Positions 15,284-24,261 of a DNA stretch of 64,000 nucleotides are shown piece by piece. The DNA lies in contig CBDASI010000002.1 in assembly GCA_965199585.1 (NCBI GenBank), positions 1-64,000 on the forward strand, given 5' to 3'. Positions within the stretch are counted from its first letter, which is position 1. Each line of letters begins with the position of its first letter. The translations under genes and the position numbers were made by a program. The stretch is from JAVVHH01 sp965199585 (GTDB lineage Bacteria; Pseudomonadota; Alphaproteobacteria; Acetobacterales; Acetobacteraceae). The notes below the pieces were generated by a model, which saw nothing but the letters and a program-made list of their open reading frames with translations, was not told the origin of the DNA and searched no databases.

Positions 15284-16429
15284 CTAGCGCGCGCCGCCGT
15301 GGTCGATCGGTGATGGCTGCGCGTCAACCTTCATGGTGTAGATAGCCACCGGATAGTTCACCTCGGATTTTCCACCATTGAAGCCGGGACTAAGGTTCTG
15401 CTGGTTCGCCGGTATCCACAGCGTGCCCTTGGTGTCGATCCACATCGCGTCGATCCAAATCAGTCGGGGATCGGCGATCAGCGTGCTCACCGACCGATCC
15501 GGACGGATCAGCAGGATGCGGCGGGCATCGGCGTCGCCGTAGTAGATCGTGCCGGTGGCATCGATCGCGGTCCCGCCCGTCGTCGGCGTATCGAGCCAGG
15601 GTTCGACATGGGCGGCGAGTTCCGTCGCTGACAGCGCCGCGTCGTCCAGCCAACGCGTCTCGATCCGATAGATCGGGCCAGACGCCGGCAGGTAGTACAG
15701 CCACCGCCCGTCGGGCGAGACTTCGAGCTGGTCCGCATGCACGCGCTTCGGCTGCCCCTTCTCGTCGAACAGCTCCTTGCCGTCCGCCCGCATGGTTTTG
15801 GTGTCCGTCGTGGACGGATCGTGGTCCAGCACGCGGCGCACCTGACCGGTCGCCAGGTCAAGCACGAGCAGGGCCGGGTCGCCGGCATCGGTCAGGTAAG
15901 CCTGGCCGCCGTTGAAGCGGATATCGTCGATATACGACATGGTCCGCGACGCCGAGGACAGGTCGTAAACCCGACTCACCGTATTGGTCGCCAGGTCCAC
16001 GCGGAACAGGCGCGCGCCCCCTGGCACCGCCGGCTTGCCGATCCCGGGCGACCCGGCGTCCATCAGCCACAACGCGCCGTCCGGCCCGATCCGCAACGCG
16101 TTGATCAGCACGAAACTATGCGACAGGTCGCCACCAGCCGCCGCTGGCCCACGGTTCCAGGCCGCATCCGGATAGGGCCGGGCTTTGCCCGACCCGGAAA
16201 GGATCTCCTGTACCTGCACCTCCGGCCCCTCGGTCTGCGGGAAACCGACGAAGATGCGCCCATCCACCGTCGTGGTGACGGCATTGGGGATCCGCCCAAA
16301 CGTGTAGGCCAGTTGCAGCCGCGGATCCTGCACCGTCGGCAACGGTGCCGGCGCCACTGTCGCCAGCGGCGCCTGCGCTGAGGTCACGAATAGCGCACCC
16401 AGCAGCCACACGGTCGCACGTCTACGCAT
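15284..16429 (-). CDS. Secreted royal-jelly/Yellow-family beta-propeller protein
   Basis: A 381-residue protein with a signal peptide (MRRRATVWLLGALFVTSAQA) and then a sequence like the major royal jelly protein/Yellow family, a six-bladed beta-propeller also found in bacteria. Supporting segments are IPNAVTTTVDGRIFVGFPQ, LRIGPDGALWLMDAG, YIDDIRFNGGQAYLTDAG and LEVSPDGRWLYYLPAS, each a typical blade motif. It is probably periplasmic. Bacterial members are poorly characterised; some relatives bind small ligands or act as lactonase-like enzymes, but I cannot assign a substrate. It lies 53 nt after lolD and 78 nt before dnaE, interrupting that pair. Confidence 0.85.
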   Translation of the reverse strand: MRRRATVWLLGALFVTSAQAPLATVAPAPLPTVQDPRLQLAYTFGRIPNAVTTTVDGRIFVGFPQTEGPEVQVQEILSGSGKARPYPDAAWNRGPAAAGGDLSHSFVLINALRIGPDGALWLMDAGSPGIGKPAVPGGARLFRVDLATNTVSRVYDLSSASRTMSYIDDIRFNGGQAYLTDAGDPALLVLDLATGQVRRVLDHDPSTTDTKTMRADGKELFDEKGQPKRVHADQLEVSPDGRWLYYLPASGPIYRIETRWLDDAALSATELAAHVEPWLDTPTTGGTAIDATGTIYYGDADARRILLIRPDRSVSTLIADPRLIWIDAMWIDTKGTLWIPANQQNLSPGFNGGKSEVNYPVAIYTMKVDAQPSPIDHGGAR

Positions 16430-16482
16430 TCCACCAACTCCCCACTGCCCGAGCAGAACAGGGAGGTGGCTTCATGGTTGCG

Positions 16483-17160
16483 TCAGGCCTCGACGATCCG
16501 CCCCTGCTGCAGCGTCACCCGCCGGTCCATCCGCGCCGCCAGCGTCGGGTTGTGCGTCGCGATCAGCGCCGCCACCCCCTGTGCCCGCACCACATGCAGC
16601 AGCTCTTCGAACACCACGTCGCTGGTGCCGACGTCCAAGTTGCCCGTCGGCTCATCGGCCAGCAGCACACCCGGCGCGTTGGCCAAGGCCCGCGCGATCG
16701 CCACGCGCTGCTTCTCACCGCCCGACAATTTGCCCGGCAGGTGCTTCAGCCGGCTCCCGAGCCCGAACTGCGTCAGCAATCCAGTCGCCCGTTCGCTCGC
16801 CTGCCGGCGCGACACGCCCGCCACCATCTGCGGCAGCATGACGTTCTCCAGCGCCGTGAACTCCGCCAGCAGCTGATGCGATTGATACACGAAGCCGATC
16901 CGGTCCCGCCGGATCGCGGTCCGTTCGGTGTCCGCCAGCCGTCCCGAGTCCCGCCCATCGATCAACACCGCGCCTTGATCCGGCCGCTCCAGCAACCCGG
17001 CCAAATGCAGCAGCGTGCTTTTCCCCGTCCCCGACGGCGCCACCAACGCCACGATCTCGCCGGGGTGCAGCGTCAACTCGGCATCCTGCAGCACGTGCAA
17101 GTCGGTCTCGCCGCTTCGATAGGATCGGCCCACGCCCTGGAGGCGCAACGGCTCATTCAT
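16483..17160 (-). CDS. lolD: Lipoprotein-releasing ABC transporter ATPase
   Basis: A 225-residue ABC ATPase. The Walker A is APSGTGKSTLL (about residue 42), the signature is LSGGEKQRVAIARALA, and the Walker B is LLADEPTGNLD. It matches the LolD/MacB subfamily and partners the permease encoded just upstream, whose stop overlaps this start by eight bases. The complex pulls lipoproteins from the inner membrane and passes them to the LolA carrier in the periplasm. Confidence 0.95.
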   Translation of the reverse strand: MNEPLRLQGVGRSYRSGETDLHVLQDAELTLHPGEIVALVAPSGTGKSTLLHLAGLLERPDQGAVLIDGRDSGRLADTERTAIRRDRIGFVYQSHQLLAEFTALENVMLPQMVAGVSRRQASERATGLLTQFGLGSRLKHLPGKLSGGEKQRVAIARALANAPGVLLADEPTGNLDVGTSDVVFEELLHVVRAQGVAALIATHNPTLAARMDRRVTLQQGRIVEA

Positions 17161-18397
17161 GGCGCAGCGCCTCCACCGGGTCGGTCCGCGCCGCGCGCCA
17201 GCTCGGATAGATTGTCGCCAGCAGCGACAACGCCAGCGACATCACTACGACCTGAATCACCTCGCCCGAGTTCAGCTTCGCCGGCAGATGCGTCAGGTAA
17301 TAAACCTCCGGGTTGAATACCCGCGCACCCGTCACCGCCTCGACCCAGCCCTGGATCTCCTGGATGTTGAGGCAGAACAACACCCCGATCACCACGCCGA
17401 CCAGCGTTCCCGTCACGCCGACCGACGCGCCGCACATCAGGAAGATGCGCAGGATCGCCCCCCGCCCCGCCCCGATGGTCCGCAGTACGGCAATATCGCG
17501 CGTCTTGTCCTTGACCATCATGATCAACGACGAGATCACGTTGAACGCCGCTACCAGGATGATCAGCGTCAGGATCAGGAACATCACATTCTGCTCGACC
17601 TTCACGGCCGCGAAGAAGCTGTTGTTGTTCTGCTGCCAATCCACGACCCGCACCGGCGTTCCCGCCAACGCCGCGCCGATCTGCTGGCCGATGGCGCGCA
17701 CCCGGTCGGGGTCGTCGACCCGCACTTCGATCTGCGACACCGCACCCGGCGACTGGAAGAAGATCTGCGCCGCCTGCAACGGCAGGAACACGTAGGCCGT
17801 GTCGTACTCGTTCATGCCGACCGAAAAAATCGCCACGATCTTGTAAGCGCGCACCCGCGGGATAGTGCCGAACGCGGTCGCCGCCCCCTGTGGCGACACC
17901 AAAGTCAACTCGTCGCCAACGCCGAGGCCGAACTTGCCCGCCAGCCCCGACCCGATCGCGATGGCGTCCTCCCCCTTGAAGTCGGTGAGCGACCCTGCCG
18001 GGATCTTGATGGCGGTCATCTCGGCAAAGTCTTTGGGCTCGATCCCGCGCACCAGCCCGCCAGACGACTGCCCGCGCGGCCCGCTCAGCAGCACCTGGCC
18101 GTCGACCACCGGCGCGGCCGACGCCACGCCGGGAACCGTCATGATCTTCGCCGCTGCCGCGTCATATTCCTGCAGCCGGCCTGTCGTTGAATAGACGCCG
18201 AGATGGCCGTTGAATCCTAAGATGCGGTTCAGCAGGTCCGTCTGGAAACCGCCCATCACCGACATCACGATGATGAGCGTTGCCACCCCCAGCGCAATTC
18301 CCACCAGGCTGAACCCGGCGATCACCGAGACGAACCGTTCACCGCGCCGGGCGCGCAGATACCGACCGGCAACCGCCCGCTCGAAAGGCCCGAACAT
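17153..18397 (-). CDS. lolE: Lipoprotein-releasing ABC transporter permease
   Basis: A 414-residue LolC/LolE-family permease. One membrane segment lies near the N-terminus (FVSVIAGFSLVGIALGVATL, about 21-40), followed by a large periplasmic domain (about 60-265) and three more segments (about 270-400) with the conserved GAGRGAILRIFLMCG coupling region. Only one permease gene is present, as is usual in alphaproteobacteria, so it probably works as a homodimer with LolD. Whether it is named lolC or lolE is a convention. Its start overlaps the last base of proS. Confidence 0.93.
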   Translation of the reverse strand: MFGPFERAVAGRYLRARRGERFVSVIAGFSLVGIALGVATLIIVMSVMGGFQTDLLNRILGFNGHLGVYSTTGRLQEYDAAAAKIMTVPGVASAAPVVDGQVLLSGPRGQSSGGLVRGIEPKDFAEMTAIKIPAGSLTDFKGEDAIAIGSGLAGKFGLGVGDELTLVSPQGAATAFGTIPRVRAYKIVAIFSVGMNEYDTAYVFLPLQAAQIFFQSPGAVSQIEVRVDDPDRVRAIGQQIGAALAGTPVRVVDWQQNNNSFFAAVKVEQNVMFLILTLIILVAAFNVISSLIMMVKDKTRDIAVLRTIGAGRGAILRIFLMCGASVGVTGTLVGVVIGVLFCLNIQEIQGWVEAVTGARVFNPEVYYLTHLPAKLNSGEVIQVVVMSLALSLLATIYPSWRAARTDPVEALRHE

Positions 18398-19716
18398 TAT
18401 TGGGCCTGGGCGATCTTCGCCAACGCGGCGTCGAGCGACAGCTCCTCACGCTCACCGGTTGCCCGCCGCTTCAACTCCACCATGCCGTTCGCCGCCCCGC
18501 GCGGCCCGACGATGATCTGCCAGGGATGCCCCATGAGGTCGGCATCGGCGAATTTCGGTCCGGCTCGCTCAGCCCGGTCGTCGTACAGTGCATTGCCTGC
18601 GAAATGCGCATAGGCCTGCTCGCAGATTGCGTCGCAGGTGGCGTCGCCCTGCTTGAGGTTGAGGATCGCGGCGCGGAACGGCGCGATGCTGTCCGGCCAG
18701 ACGATGCCGGCCGCGTCGTGCGAGGCCTCGATTACCGCGCCCACCAACCGTGAGACGCCGACGCCGTAGCTGCCCATCTCCGGCGTGACCGGCTTGCCGT
18801 CCGACCCGGCGACGCTCAATTCGAGCGGAGCGCTATACTTAGTGCCGAAGTAGAAGATGTGCCCGACCTCGATGCCGCGGCCTTCGCGACGGTGCGCCGG
18901 GTCGACCTTCTCCCAGGCAGCCGTGTCGTGCATCTCCTCAGTGGCCGCATAGGGCGTGGTCATGAGACCGAAGAACCGCTCGAGATCCTCGGGTTTGGCC
19001 GAGTCGAAGCTGTCACCGCTGTAGTCGATGCCTTCGAAAGCGGCATCGTAGAACACCTGGCTTTCGCCGGTCGGCGCCAGAATGATGAATTCGTGGCTGA
19101 GATCGCCGCCGATCGGGCCGGTATCGGCCACCATCGGGATCGCGCTGACACCGAGCCGCTGAAACGTCCGCATGTAGGCCAGCATCATCTTGCGATAGCT
19201 GACCACAGCACCCGCATAGTCCAGGTCGAAGCTATAGGCGTCCTTCATCAAGAACTCGCGCCCTCGCATCACGCCGAAACGCGGCCGCGTCTCGTCGCGG
19301 AACTTCCACTGAATATGGTAGACGATCTGCGGCAGCTGTCGGTAACTGTTGACCGACTGCCGGACGATGTCGGTGATCATCTCTTCATTGGTCGGGCCGA
19401 ACAACATCTCGCGCTCACCGCGATCCTTGATCCGCAGCATTTCTGGCCCGTACGCATCGTAGCGCCCGCTCTTGCGCCACAACTCGGCCGACTGGATCGT
19501 CGGCATCAGCAATTCCTGGGCACCGATGCGGTCCTGCTCCTCACGCACGATCTGCGCGATTCGCTGCAGCACGCGCCACCCGATTGGCAACCAGGCGTAT
19601 ATTCCCGCCGAGGTCTGACGCACCAGGCCGGCGCGCAGCATCAGGCGGTGCGAGGCGATCTGCGCCTCGGCCGGGTTCTCTTTGAGGGTGGGGATCAGCG
19701 AGTGGGAGAGGCGCAT
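18397..19716 (-). CDS. proS: Prolyl-tRNA synthetase, short alphaproteobacterial form
   Basis: A 439-residue class II synthetase. Motif regions are visible as GIYAWLPIGWRVLQRI (near residue 40), KFRDETRPRFGVMRGREF (motif 2, near 140) and GSYGVGVSRLVGAVIE (motif 3, near 320), followed by the anticodon-binding domain. The usual bacterial enzyme is about 570 residues because of an inserted editing domain; this one lacks that domain, as is known for many alphaproteobacteria. Removal of Ala-tRNA-Pro would then depend on separate editing proteins, none of which is in the window. The start has AAAGGA five bases upstream. Confidence 0.97.
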   Translation of the reverse strand: MRLSHSLIPTLKENPAEAQIASHRLMLRAGLVRQTSAGIYAWLPIGWRVLQRIAQIVREEQDRIGAQELLMPTIQSAELWRKSGRYDAYGPEMLRIKDRGEREMLFGPTNEEMITDIVRQSVNSYRQLPQIVYHIQWKFRDETRPRFGVMRGREFLMKDAYSFDLDYAGAVVSYRKMMLAYMRTFQRLGVSAIPMVADTGPIGGDLSHEFIILAPTGESQVFYDAAFEGIDYSGDSFDSAKPEDLERFFGLMTTPYAATEEMHDTAAWEKVDPAHRREGRGIEVGHIFYFGTKYSAPLELSVAGSDGKPVTPEMGSYGVGVSRLVGAVIEASHDAAGIVWPDSIAPFRAAILNLKQGDATCDAICEQAYAHFAGNALYDDRAERAGPKFADADLMGHPWQIIVGPRGAANGMVELKRRATGEREELSLDAALAKIAQAQ

Positions 19717-19915
19717 CGAGGTCCTTTGGGCGTCTGGTCGCCCCGCATCTCCGCCGGGCGGAGGTCCCTCTACACCAACTTGGCCGCACTAGGAAAAGCC
19801 GCGGTCCCACATCTATTTTGCGGGTAAAGCGATGCTGCGGCGCACAAACGAATATCGCCTAAAAACAGACGTGTTGCCGGAAAAAAGAGTGACAGGCATG
19901 CGTCCGGGAGATAAC

Positions 19916-19951
19916 AAAAAGAAAGGCCCGAGCGCCATGGCGCAACGGGCC
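19916..19951 (-). terminator. Intrinsic terminator of the nuo-rnj operon
   Basis: On the minus strand the stem GGCCCG/CGGGCC is extended by GCGC/GCGC around a CATG loop, with small bulges, and is followed directly by TTTCTTTTT (complement of 19916-19924). This is a textbook intrinsic terminator for transcripts coming from the DUF1467 end. The plus strand lacks a T run after the stem, so it works in one direction. Confidence 0.87.
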
Positions 19952-19975
19952 AAGTTTAGGGAGGAAACGCCATCT

Positions 19976-20011
19976 ACGCATCGGGACAGGGAACGCCCTG
20001 TTCCGATGCGT
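19976..20011. repeat. Sixteen-pair inverted repeat in the operon 3' region
   Basis: ACGCATCGGGACAGGG (19976-19991) pairs with CCCTGTTCCGATGCGT (19996-20011) around the four-base loop AACG, with one G-U type mismatch. No T run follows on either strand, so it is not a standard terminator. In the minus-strand transcript it lies about 120 nt after the DUF1467 stop codon and 24 nt before the terminator. It may stabilise the mRNA end or be part of a small RNA released from it. Confidence 0.8.
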
Positions 20012-20043
20012 CATGGTGTCCGATCGGCATCACGCTGTCCAAA

Positions 20044-20063
20044 GTTTTTCTGGCGCGAAAAAC
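20044..20063. repeat. Small inverted repeat after DUF1467
   Basis: GTTTTTC (20044-20050) and GAAAAAC (20057-20063) form a perfect seven-pair stem with the loop TGGCGC. On the minus strand the 3' arm is itself T-rich, so it could act as a weak first terminator before the stronger one at 19916-19951. It could also be an unrelated palindrome. Confidence 0.5.
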
Positions 20064-20134
20064 CTAAATATCGCCGAGCTGGACAGGAGTTGGCCGTGAG
20101 TTGAGCAGGACGACATTTCCTGCCCTAAATCTAC

Positions 20135-20377
20135 TCAGAACCCGGTTCGGAACGACAGATACGGGCTCTGGATCACCCACATGATCGCGCCCCATACGAC
20201 TAGGGCGATCAGCGTTGTCACGATCACCTTGCGCAGCATCAGCGGCCGCTCCGGCACTCCCCGCCATCCAGTGGCCTCGTCGGCTTCCGGATGCGGCCGT
20301 GTCCAGAGTGGCAGGACGGTGAACAGTAATGTCCACCAGACCAGCATGAAGACGACGAAGGCGGTGAACCAGTCCAT
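20135..20377 (-). CDS. DUF1467 family membrane protein
   Basis: An 80-residue protein with two membrane segments (about 4-26 and 51-70) joined by a cytoplasm-like loop containing RPHPEADEATGW. Sequence and position next to rnj and proS match the DUF1467 family of alphaproteobacteria. Its function is unknown. Its start shares a base with the end of rnj, so it is the last gene of the long operon and is followed by the hairpins described separately. Confidence 0.85.
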   Translation of the reverse strand: MDWFTAFVVFMLVWWTLLFTVLPLWTRPHPEADEATGWRGVPERPLMLRKVIVTTLIALVVWGAIMWVIQSPYLSFRTGF

Positions 20378-22023
20378 CAGACCCTAAGCAGGTGCACGTC
20401 CACCATCGGCCGCTTCTGCAGCCGGCGGCCGAGCGCCCGGCGCAACGCCGCCCTTGCCGCGTCGGTCAGCGCCGCATCGTCGCCGCGCAGCCCGGACGGC
20501 AACTCGTTGATCGCGCGACCGAACTCGGCCGTGATCCGCGTCGTCTCCGGATCGTCCTGTTCGAGCAGCCCGGGCGCACTCACCCGCGCCGTGCCGACCA
20601 GTTTCCCGTGCTGATCCACCGCGATGCTTCCGAGCACGACGCCGTTGAACAACATACGTCGCCGCGCCGCCAGGACCCCACCCTCGAGCGGAACCACACG
20701 ATTCCCATCCAGGACGAGGCGGCCGACCGGCGCGCTGTCGATTACCTCCGGCTTGCCCGGCGCCAACTCGAGCACGTCGCCGTCCTCGAGCATGATCGGC
20801 GTTGCGCCGCAGCCGCGGGCGAGATCGGCGTGCGCGGAGAGATGCCGCCATTCACCATGCGTGGGAACCGCGTATTTCGGCCGCACCAGACGATACAGCG
20901 TCCGCAGCTCCTCCCGCGCCGGATGCCCGGAGACATGGACCGGATGGTCGTCATCGGTGATGACGCGCACGCCACGCCGAACCAGCCCGTCCTGCACCGA
21001 GATGACCGCCCGCTCGTTGCCGGGGATCATGCGGGAGCTGAAGATGACCGTGTCACCCTCGCCCAGCGCGATGTTCTGGTGCGTGTCAGCCGCGATCCGG
21101 GCCAGCGCGCTCTTCGACTCGCCCTGGCTACCGGTGACGATGATCAGCACTTCATCGTCGTCGCAATTATTGGCCGCGTCTTCGGACAGGAACGGTGCCA
21201 CCTTCTGCAGATAGCCGCACTCGCGGGCGGCCGCCTCCAGATTACGCAGTGACCGCCCGACCAGAGCGACCCGGCGGCCCGCCTCCTGCGCCGCCAAAGC
21301 GATGCTCTCGACACGCGCTACGTTGCTGGCGAAACACGTTACCGCGATCCGCCCATCGAGCGAGGCAATGAGGTCGAACATGCTTTCCCGCACCTCGGCC
21401 TCGGAGCCCGACGTGCCATCGACCATGGCGTTGGTGCTGTCGCACACCATGGCCAGCACACCCTCTTCACCAAGACGCGCAAAAGCGGCCTCGTCGGTCG
21501 GATTGCCGACCAACGGCGTCGGGTCGAGCTTGAAATCGCCGGTATGTAGAATGATGCCGTACTGGGTTCGGATCACCAACGCTTGCGCCTCGGGGATCGA
21601 GTGCGACACCGGCAGGAATTGCAGCCCGAACGGCCCCAATTCGAACGTTCCACCCGACACAACCGTGTGGATACGCACCTCATTGAGCAACCCGGCCTCG
21701 CCCAGCTTTCGCCGCAGCACGGCTGCCGCAAACGGTGTGGCATAAAGCGGGCAGCGCAACATCTTCCACAGATGCGCGACAGCACCGACATGGTCTTCAT
21801 GCGCATGCGTGATGACCATGCCGACTAATTGATCCCGGCGCTCCGCCAGGAAGCCAGGGTCGGGCATCATTATTTCTACTTCGGGGTTCTCACTACCGCC
21901 GAAGCCGATGCCACAATCGACAGCAAGCCATTTGCCATCGCATCGGTACAAATTCAGATTCATGCCGATCTCGCCTGTCCCGCCCAACGGCAGGAAGGCC
22001 AAGTCATTGTTTACCGCGTCCAT
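20377..22023 (-). CDS. rnj: Ribonuclease J
   Basis: A 548-residue metallo-beta-lactamase/beta-CASP ribonuclease that processes mRNA and rRNA, with 5'-to-3' exonuclease and endonuclease activity in known members. The zinc site is THAHEDHVGA near residue 73, with LHTGDFKLDPTP and CDSTNAMVDG further on. The beta-CASP part includes SGHPAREELRTLYRLVRP. It starts immediately after coaX (stop 22024) in the long nuo operon. The coaX-rnj-DUF1467-proS order is conserved in alphaproteobacteria. Confidence 0.95.
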   Translation of the reverse strand: MDAVNNDLAFLPLGGTGEIGMNLNLYRCDGKWLAVDCGIGFGGSENPEVEIMMPDPGFLAERRDQLVGMVITHAHEDHVGAVAHLWKMLRCPLYATPFAAAVLRRKLGEAGLLNEVRIHTVVSGGTFELGPFGLQFLPVSHSIPEAQALVIRTQYGIILHTGDFKLDPTPLVGNPTDEAAFARLGEEGVLAMVCDSTNAMVDGTSGSEAEVRESMFDLIASLDGRIAVTCFASNVARVESIALAAQEAGRRVALVGRSLRNLEAAARECGYLQKVAPFLSEDAANNCDDDEVLIIVTGSQGESKSALARIAADTHQNIALGEGDTVIFSSRMIPGNERAVISVQDGLVRRGVRVITDDDHPVHVSGHPAREELRTLYRLVRPKYAVPTHGEWRHLSAHADLARGCGATPIMLEDGDVLELAPGKPEVIDSAPVGRLVLDGNRVVPLEGGVLAARRRMLFNGVVLGSIAVDQHGKLVGTARVSAPGLLEQDDPETTRITAEFGRAINELPSGLRGDDAALTDAARAALRRALGRRLQKRPMVDVHLLRV

Positions 22024-22833
22024 TCAGTCGCTTTCTAACGCTCGTGCTCTGTCGCGGCTTAATGTGGGGGCGGGGTTGCGGTCCGCCAACAAACGAAGTC
22101 CGTCGAGGGTCAATTCGGGTGCGATCACTTCGATGATGGTGGTGCCCTCGGCCAGCAGCGGGGCCAGCCCGCCCGTGGCAATAACCTTCAGAGGGGAGTC
22201 GTATTCTGCCTGGATCCGCGTCACCAGGCCCTCGATCATGCCGACATAGCCCCAGTAGATGCCGGACTGCATCGCGGGCACGGTCGCGCGTCCGATAACC
22301 GCCTGCGGTCGCCCGATGCCGATCCGGGGGAGCCGGGCGGCCGCCTTGTGCAGCGCTTCCAGCGAAAGATTGATCCCCGGAGCGATCACGCCGCCTAAAT
22401 AAGCGCCGTCGGCCTCGACGACGTCGAACGTCGTCGCGGTGCCGAAATCCACCACAATTAACGGGCCGCCATAGGCCTGATGCGCTGCCAGCGCGTTCAG
22501 CAGGCGGTCCGCGCCGACTTCGGCCGGGTTGTCGAGGCGGATGTCGAAACCCCAATCGAGAGCCGAGCGCGCGATCAGCGGCTCCGTCTCGAAATAGTCG
22601 CGGCATAGCCGACGCAGGTGATACAACGCTGCCGGCACGACCGTGCCGATGACGGCTCGATCGATGTCGGCGCTCTTGACGCCGTTGAACGTCAGCAGCG
22701 TCAGCAGCCAGACCGCATACTCGTCCGACGTACGCTGCGGCTCGGTCGCGATGCGCCAATTGCCGCGCCAGCGCTCGCCGTCATGGACGGCGAAAACGAC
22801 GTTGGTGTTCCCCGCATCGACGACGAGCAGCAC
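22024..22833 (-). CDS. coaX: Type III pantothenate kinase
   Basis: A 269-residue CoaX, which phosphorylates pantothenate in the first step of coenzyme A synthesis. The N-terminal phosphate-binding segment is LLVVDAGNTNVVFAVHDG, and the central conserved region is IVVDFGTATTFDVVEADG followed by YLGGVIAPGINLSLEAL. It belongs to the ASKHA fold and is unrelated to CoaA. It begins six bases after the nuoN stop. In many alphaproteobacteria birA lies between nuoN and coaX; it is absent here. Confidence 0.95.
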   Translation of the reverse strand: MLLVVDAGNTNVVFAVHDGERWRGNWRIATEPQRTSDEYAVWLLTLLTFNGVKSADIDRAVIGTVVPAALYHLRRLCRDYFETEPLIARSALDWGFDIRLDNPAEVGADRLLNALAAHQAYGGPLIVVDFGTATTFDVVEADGAYLGGVIAPGINLSLEALHKAAARLPRIGIGRPQAVIGRATVPAMQSGIYWGYVGMIEGLVTRIQAEYDSPLKVIATGGLAPLLAEGTTIIEVIAPELTLDGLRLLADRNPAPTLSRDRARALESD

Positions 22834-22839
22834 GTTTGT

Positions 22840-24261
22840 TCACCCGAACAGGAACTGAGCCGCGGTCTGCGCCGCGCCCACGACGGGCGCCGGAAGCAGG
22901 AAGAAGAACGTCGTCACCAACGCACCCACCGCGCCGACGAACGTCAGTGACGTGCTGCGCGGATCGAAGGCCGGCTCGGCGGCGTCGAAATACATCACTT
23001 TGATGATGCGCAGGTAGTAGAACGCGCCGGCCACGCTGGTCAGCACGCCGATGACGGCCAGGGTCCAGAACCCGGCATCAACTGCGGCGCGGAACACGTA
23101 TAGCTTGCCGAAGAAGCCGGAGAACGGTGGAATCCCGGCCATGCTGAACATCAGAATGGTCATGATCATCGCCAGACCCGGATCGGTCTTGCTGAGACCG
23201 GAGAGGTCGCTGATCTGCTCCAACGCACGACCGCGCCGACGCATTGCGATCACCACGGCGAATACGCCGGCACTCATGAACACGTAAGTGACCATGTAGA
23301 TCATGACGCCGCGGATGCCCTCCTGCGTCCCGGGCGCCAGGCCCACCAGCGCGTAGCCGATGTGACCGATGCTCGAGTAGGCCATCAGGCGCTTGATATT
23401 TTTCTGCCCGATGGCGGCCAGCGCTCCCAGAAGCATCGAGGCGATCGAGACGAGCACGATCAGCCCCGACCATTGCTGGAAAATCGGGTGAAACGGTACT
23501 TCCAGCGCGCGCAGAAGCAGCGCAATCGCGGCAACTTTGGGCGCCGTGCTCATGAACGCCGTCACTGGGGTCGGCGCACCTTCGTAGACGTCCGGCGTCC
23601 ACATGTGGAACGGCACGGCCGAAAGCTTGAACGCCAGCCCGGCAATGATGAACACCACGCCGACGATCAGGCCCGGCGATGCGGCACCGGGCTGGGCGAG
23701 CGCCCGACCGAGTTCGCCGAAGTCCATCGTGCCGGCAAAACCGTAGGCCAACGAGATGCCGTAAAGCAGCAAGCCAGAGGCTAGTGCGCCGAGGATGAAA
23801 AACTTGAGACCCGATTCCGACGACCGCGTATCATCACGGTTGAAGGCGCAGAGTACATAGAGTGCCAGCGACTGCAACTCGAGCCCCAGATACAGCGTCA
23901 TCATGTTGGCGGTGCTGCACATGATCATCATGCCGACCGTCGACAGCAGCACTAGCACGGGGAATTCGAACTTACTGATCCCCTCGTGCACATTGTAGTC
24001 GAGCGCGAGAATTACGCTGAGCCCGGCGCCGACCAGGACAAGCATCTTCATGAAGTCGGCGAACGGATCCACCACGAACAACCCGTGATAACCGGTGCCC
24101 GGATTGCCGGACATCACTAGCGCACCGGTGAGCACCAGCGCACCGATCGCCAGCATGGTGCAGGCGAAGGTGGCGTTTTGCTTCTGCAGCACGCCGAAGA
24201 TGAGGATGCCCATCGCGCTCAGGGCGAGCACGATCTCGGGCAGGGCGACGGCCCAGTTCAT
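22840..24261 (-). CDS. nuoN: NADH-quinone oxidoreductase subunit N
   Basis: A 473-residue antiporter-like membrane subunit of complex I with about 14 membrane segments. Characteristic stretches are MTLYLGLELQSLALYVLCAF (with the conserved Glu of the proton path), KLSAVPFHMWTPDVYEGAPT and KRLMAYSSIGHIGYALVG. It is the last nuo gene and its start overlaps the end of nuoM by four bases. Confidence 0.97.
   Translation of the reverse strand: MNWAVALPEIVLALSAMGILIFGVLQKQNATFACTMLAIGALVLTGALVMSGNPGTGYHGLFVVDPFADFMKMLVLVGAGLSVILALDYNVHEGISKFEFPVLVLLSTVGMMIMCSTANMMTLYLGLELQSLALYVLCAFNRDDTRSSESGLKFFILGALASGLLLYGISLAYGFAGTMDFGELGRALAQPGAASPGLIVGVVFIIAGLAFKLSAVPFHMWTPDVYEGAPTPVTAFMSTAPKVAAIALLLRALEVPFHPIFQQWSGLIVLVSIASMLLGALAAIGQKNIKRLMAYSSIGHIGYALVGLAPGTQEGIRGVMIYMVTYVFMSAGVFAVVIAMRRRGRALEQISDLSGLSKTDPGLAMIMTILMFSMAGIPPFSGFFGKLYVFRAAVDAGFWTLAVIGVLTSVAGAFYYLRIIKVMYFDAAEPAFDPRSTSLTFVGAVGALVTTFFFLLPAPVVGAAQTAAQFLFG

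Larger units (their letters stand above)
19717..20134. other. Long intergenic region with three hairpins
   Basis: These 418 nt lie between the end of the nuo-coaX-rnj-DUF1467 operon and the start of proS, both on the minus strand. I see no convincing coding sequence. It holds three hairpins, given as separate entries: 20044-20063, 19976-20011 and the terminator 19916-19951. The remaining part, 19717-19915, must contain the proS promoter and leader, but I could not single out a promoter. Confidence 0.6.
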
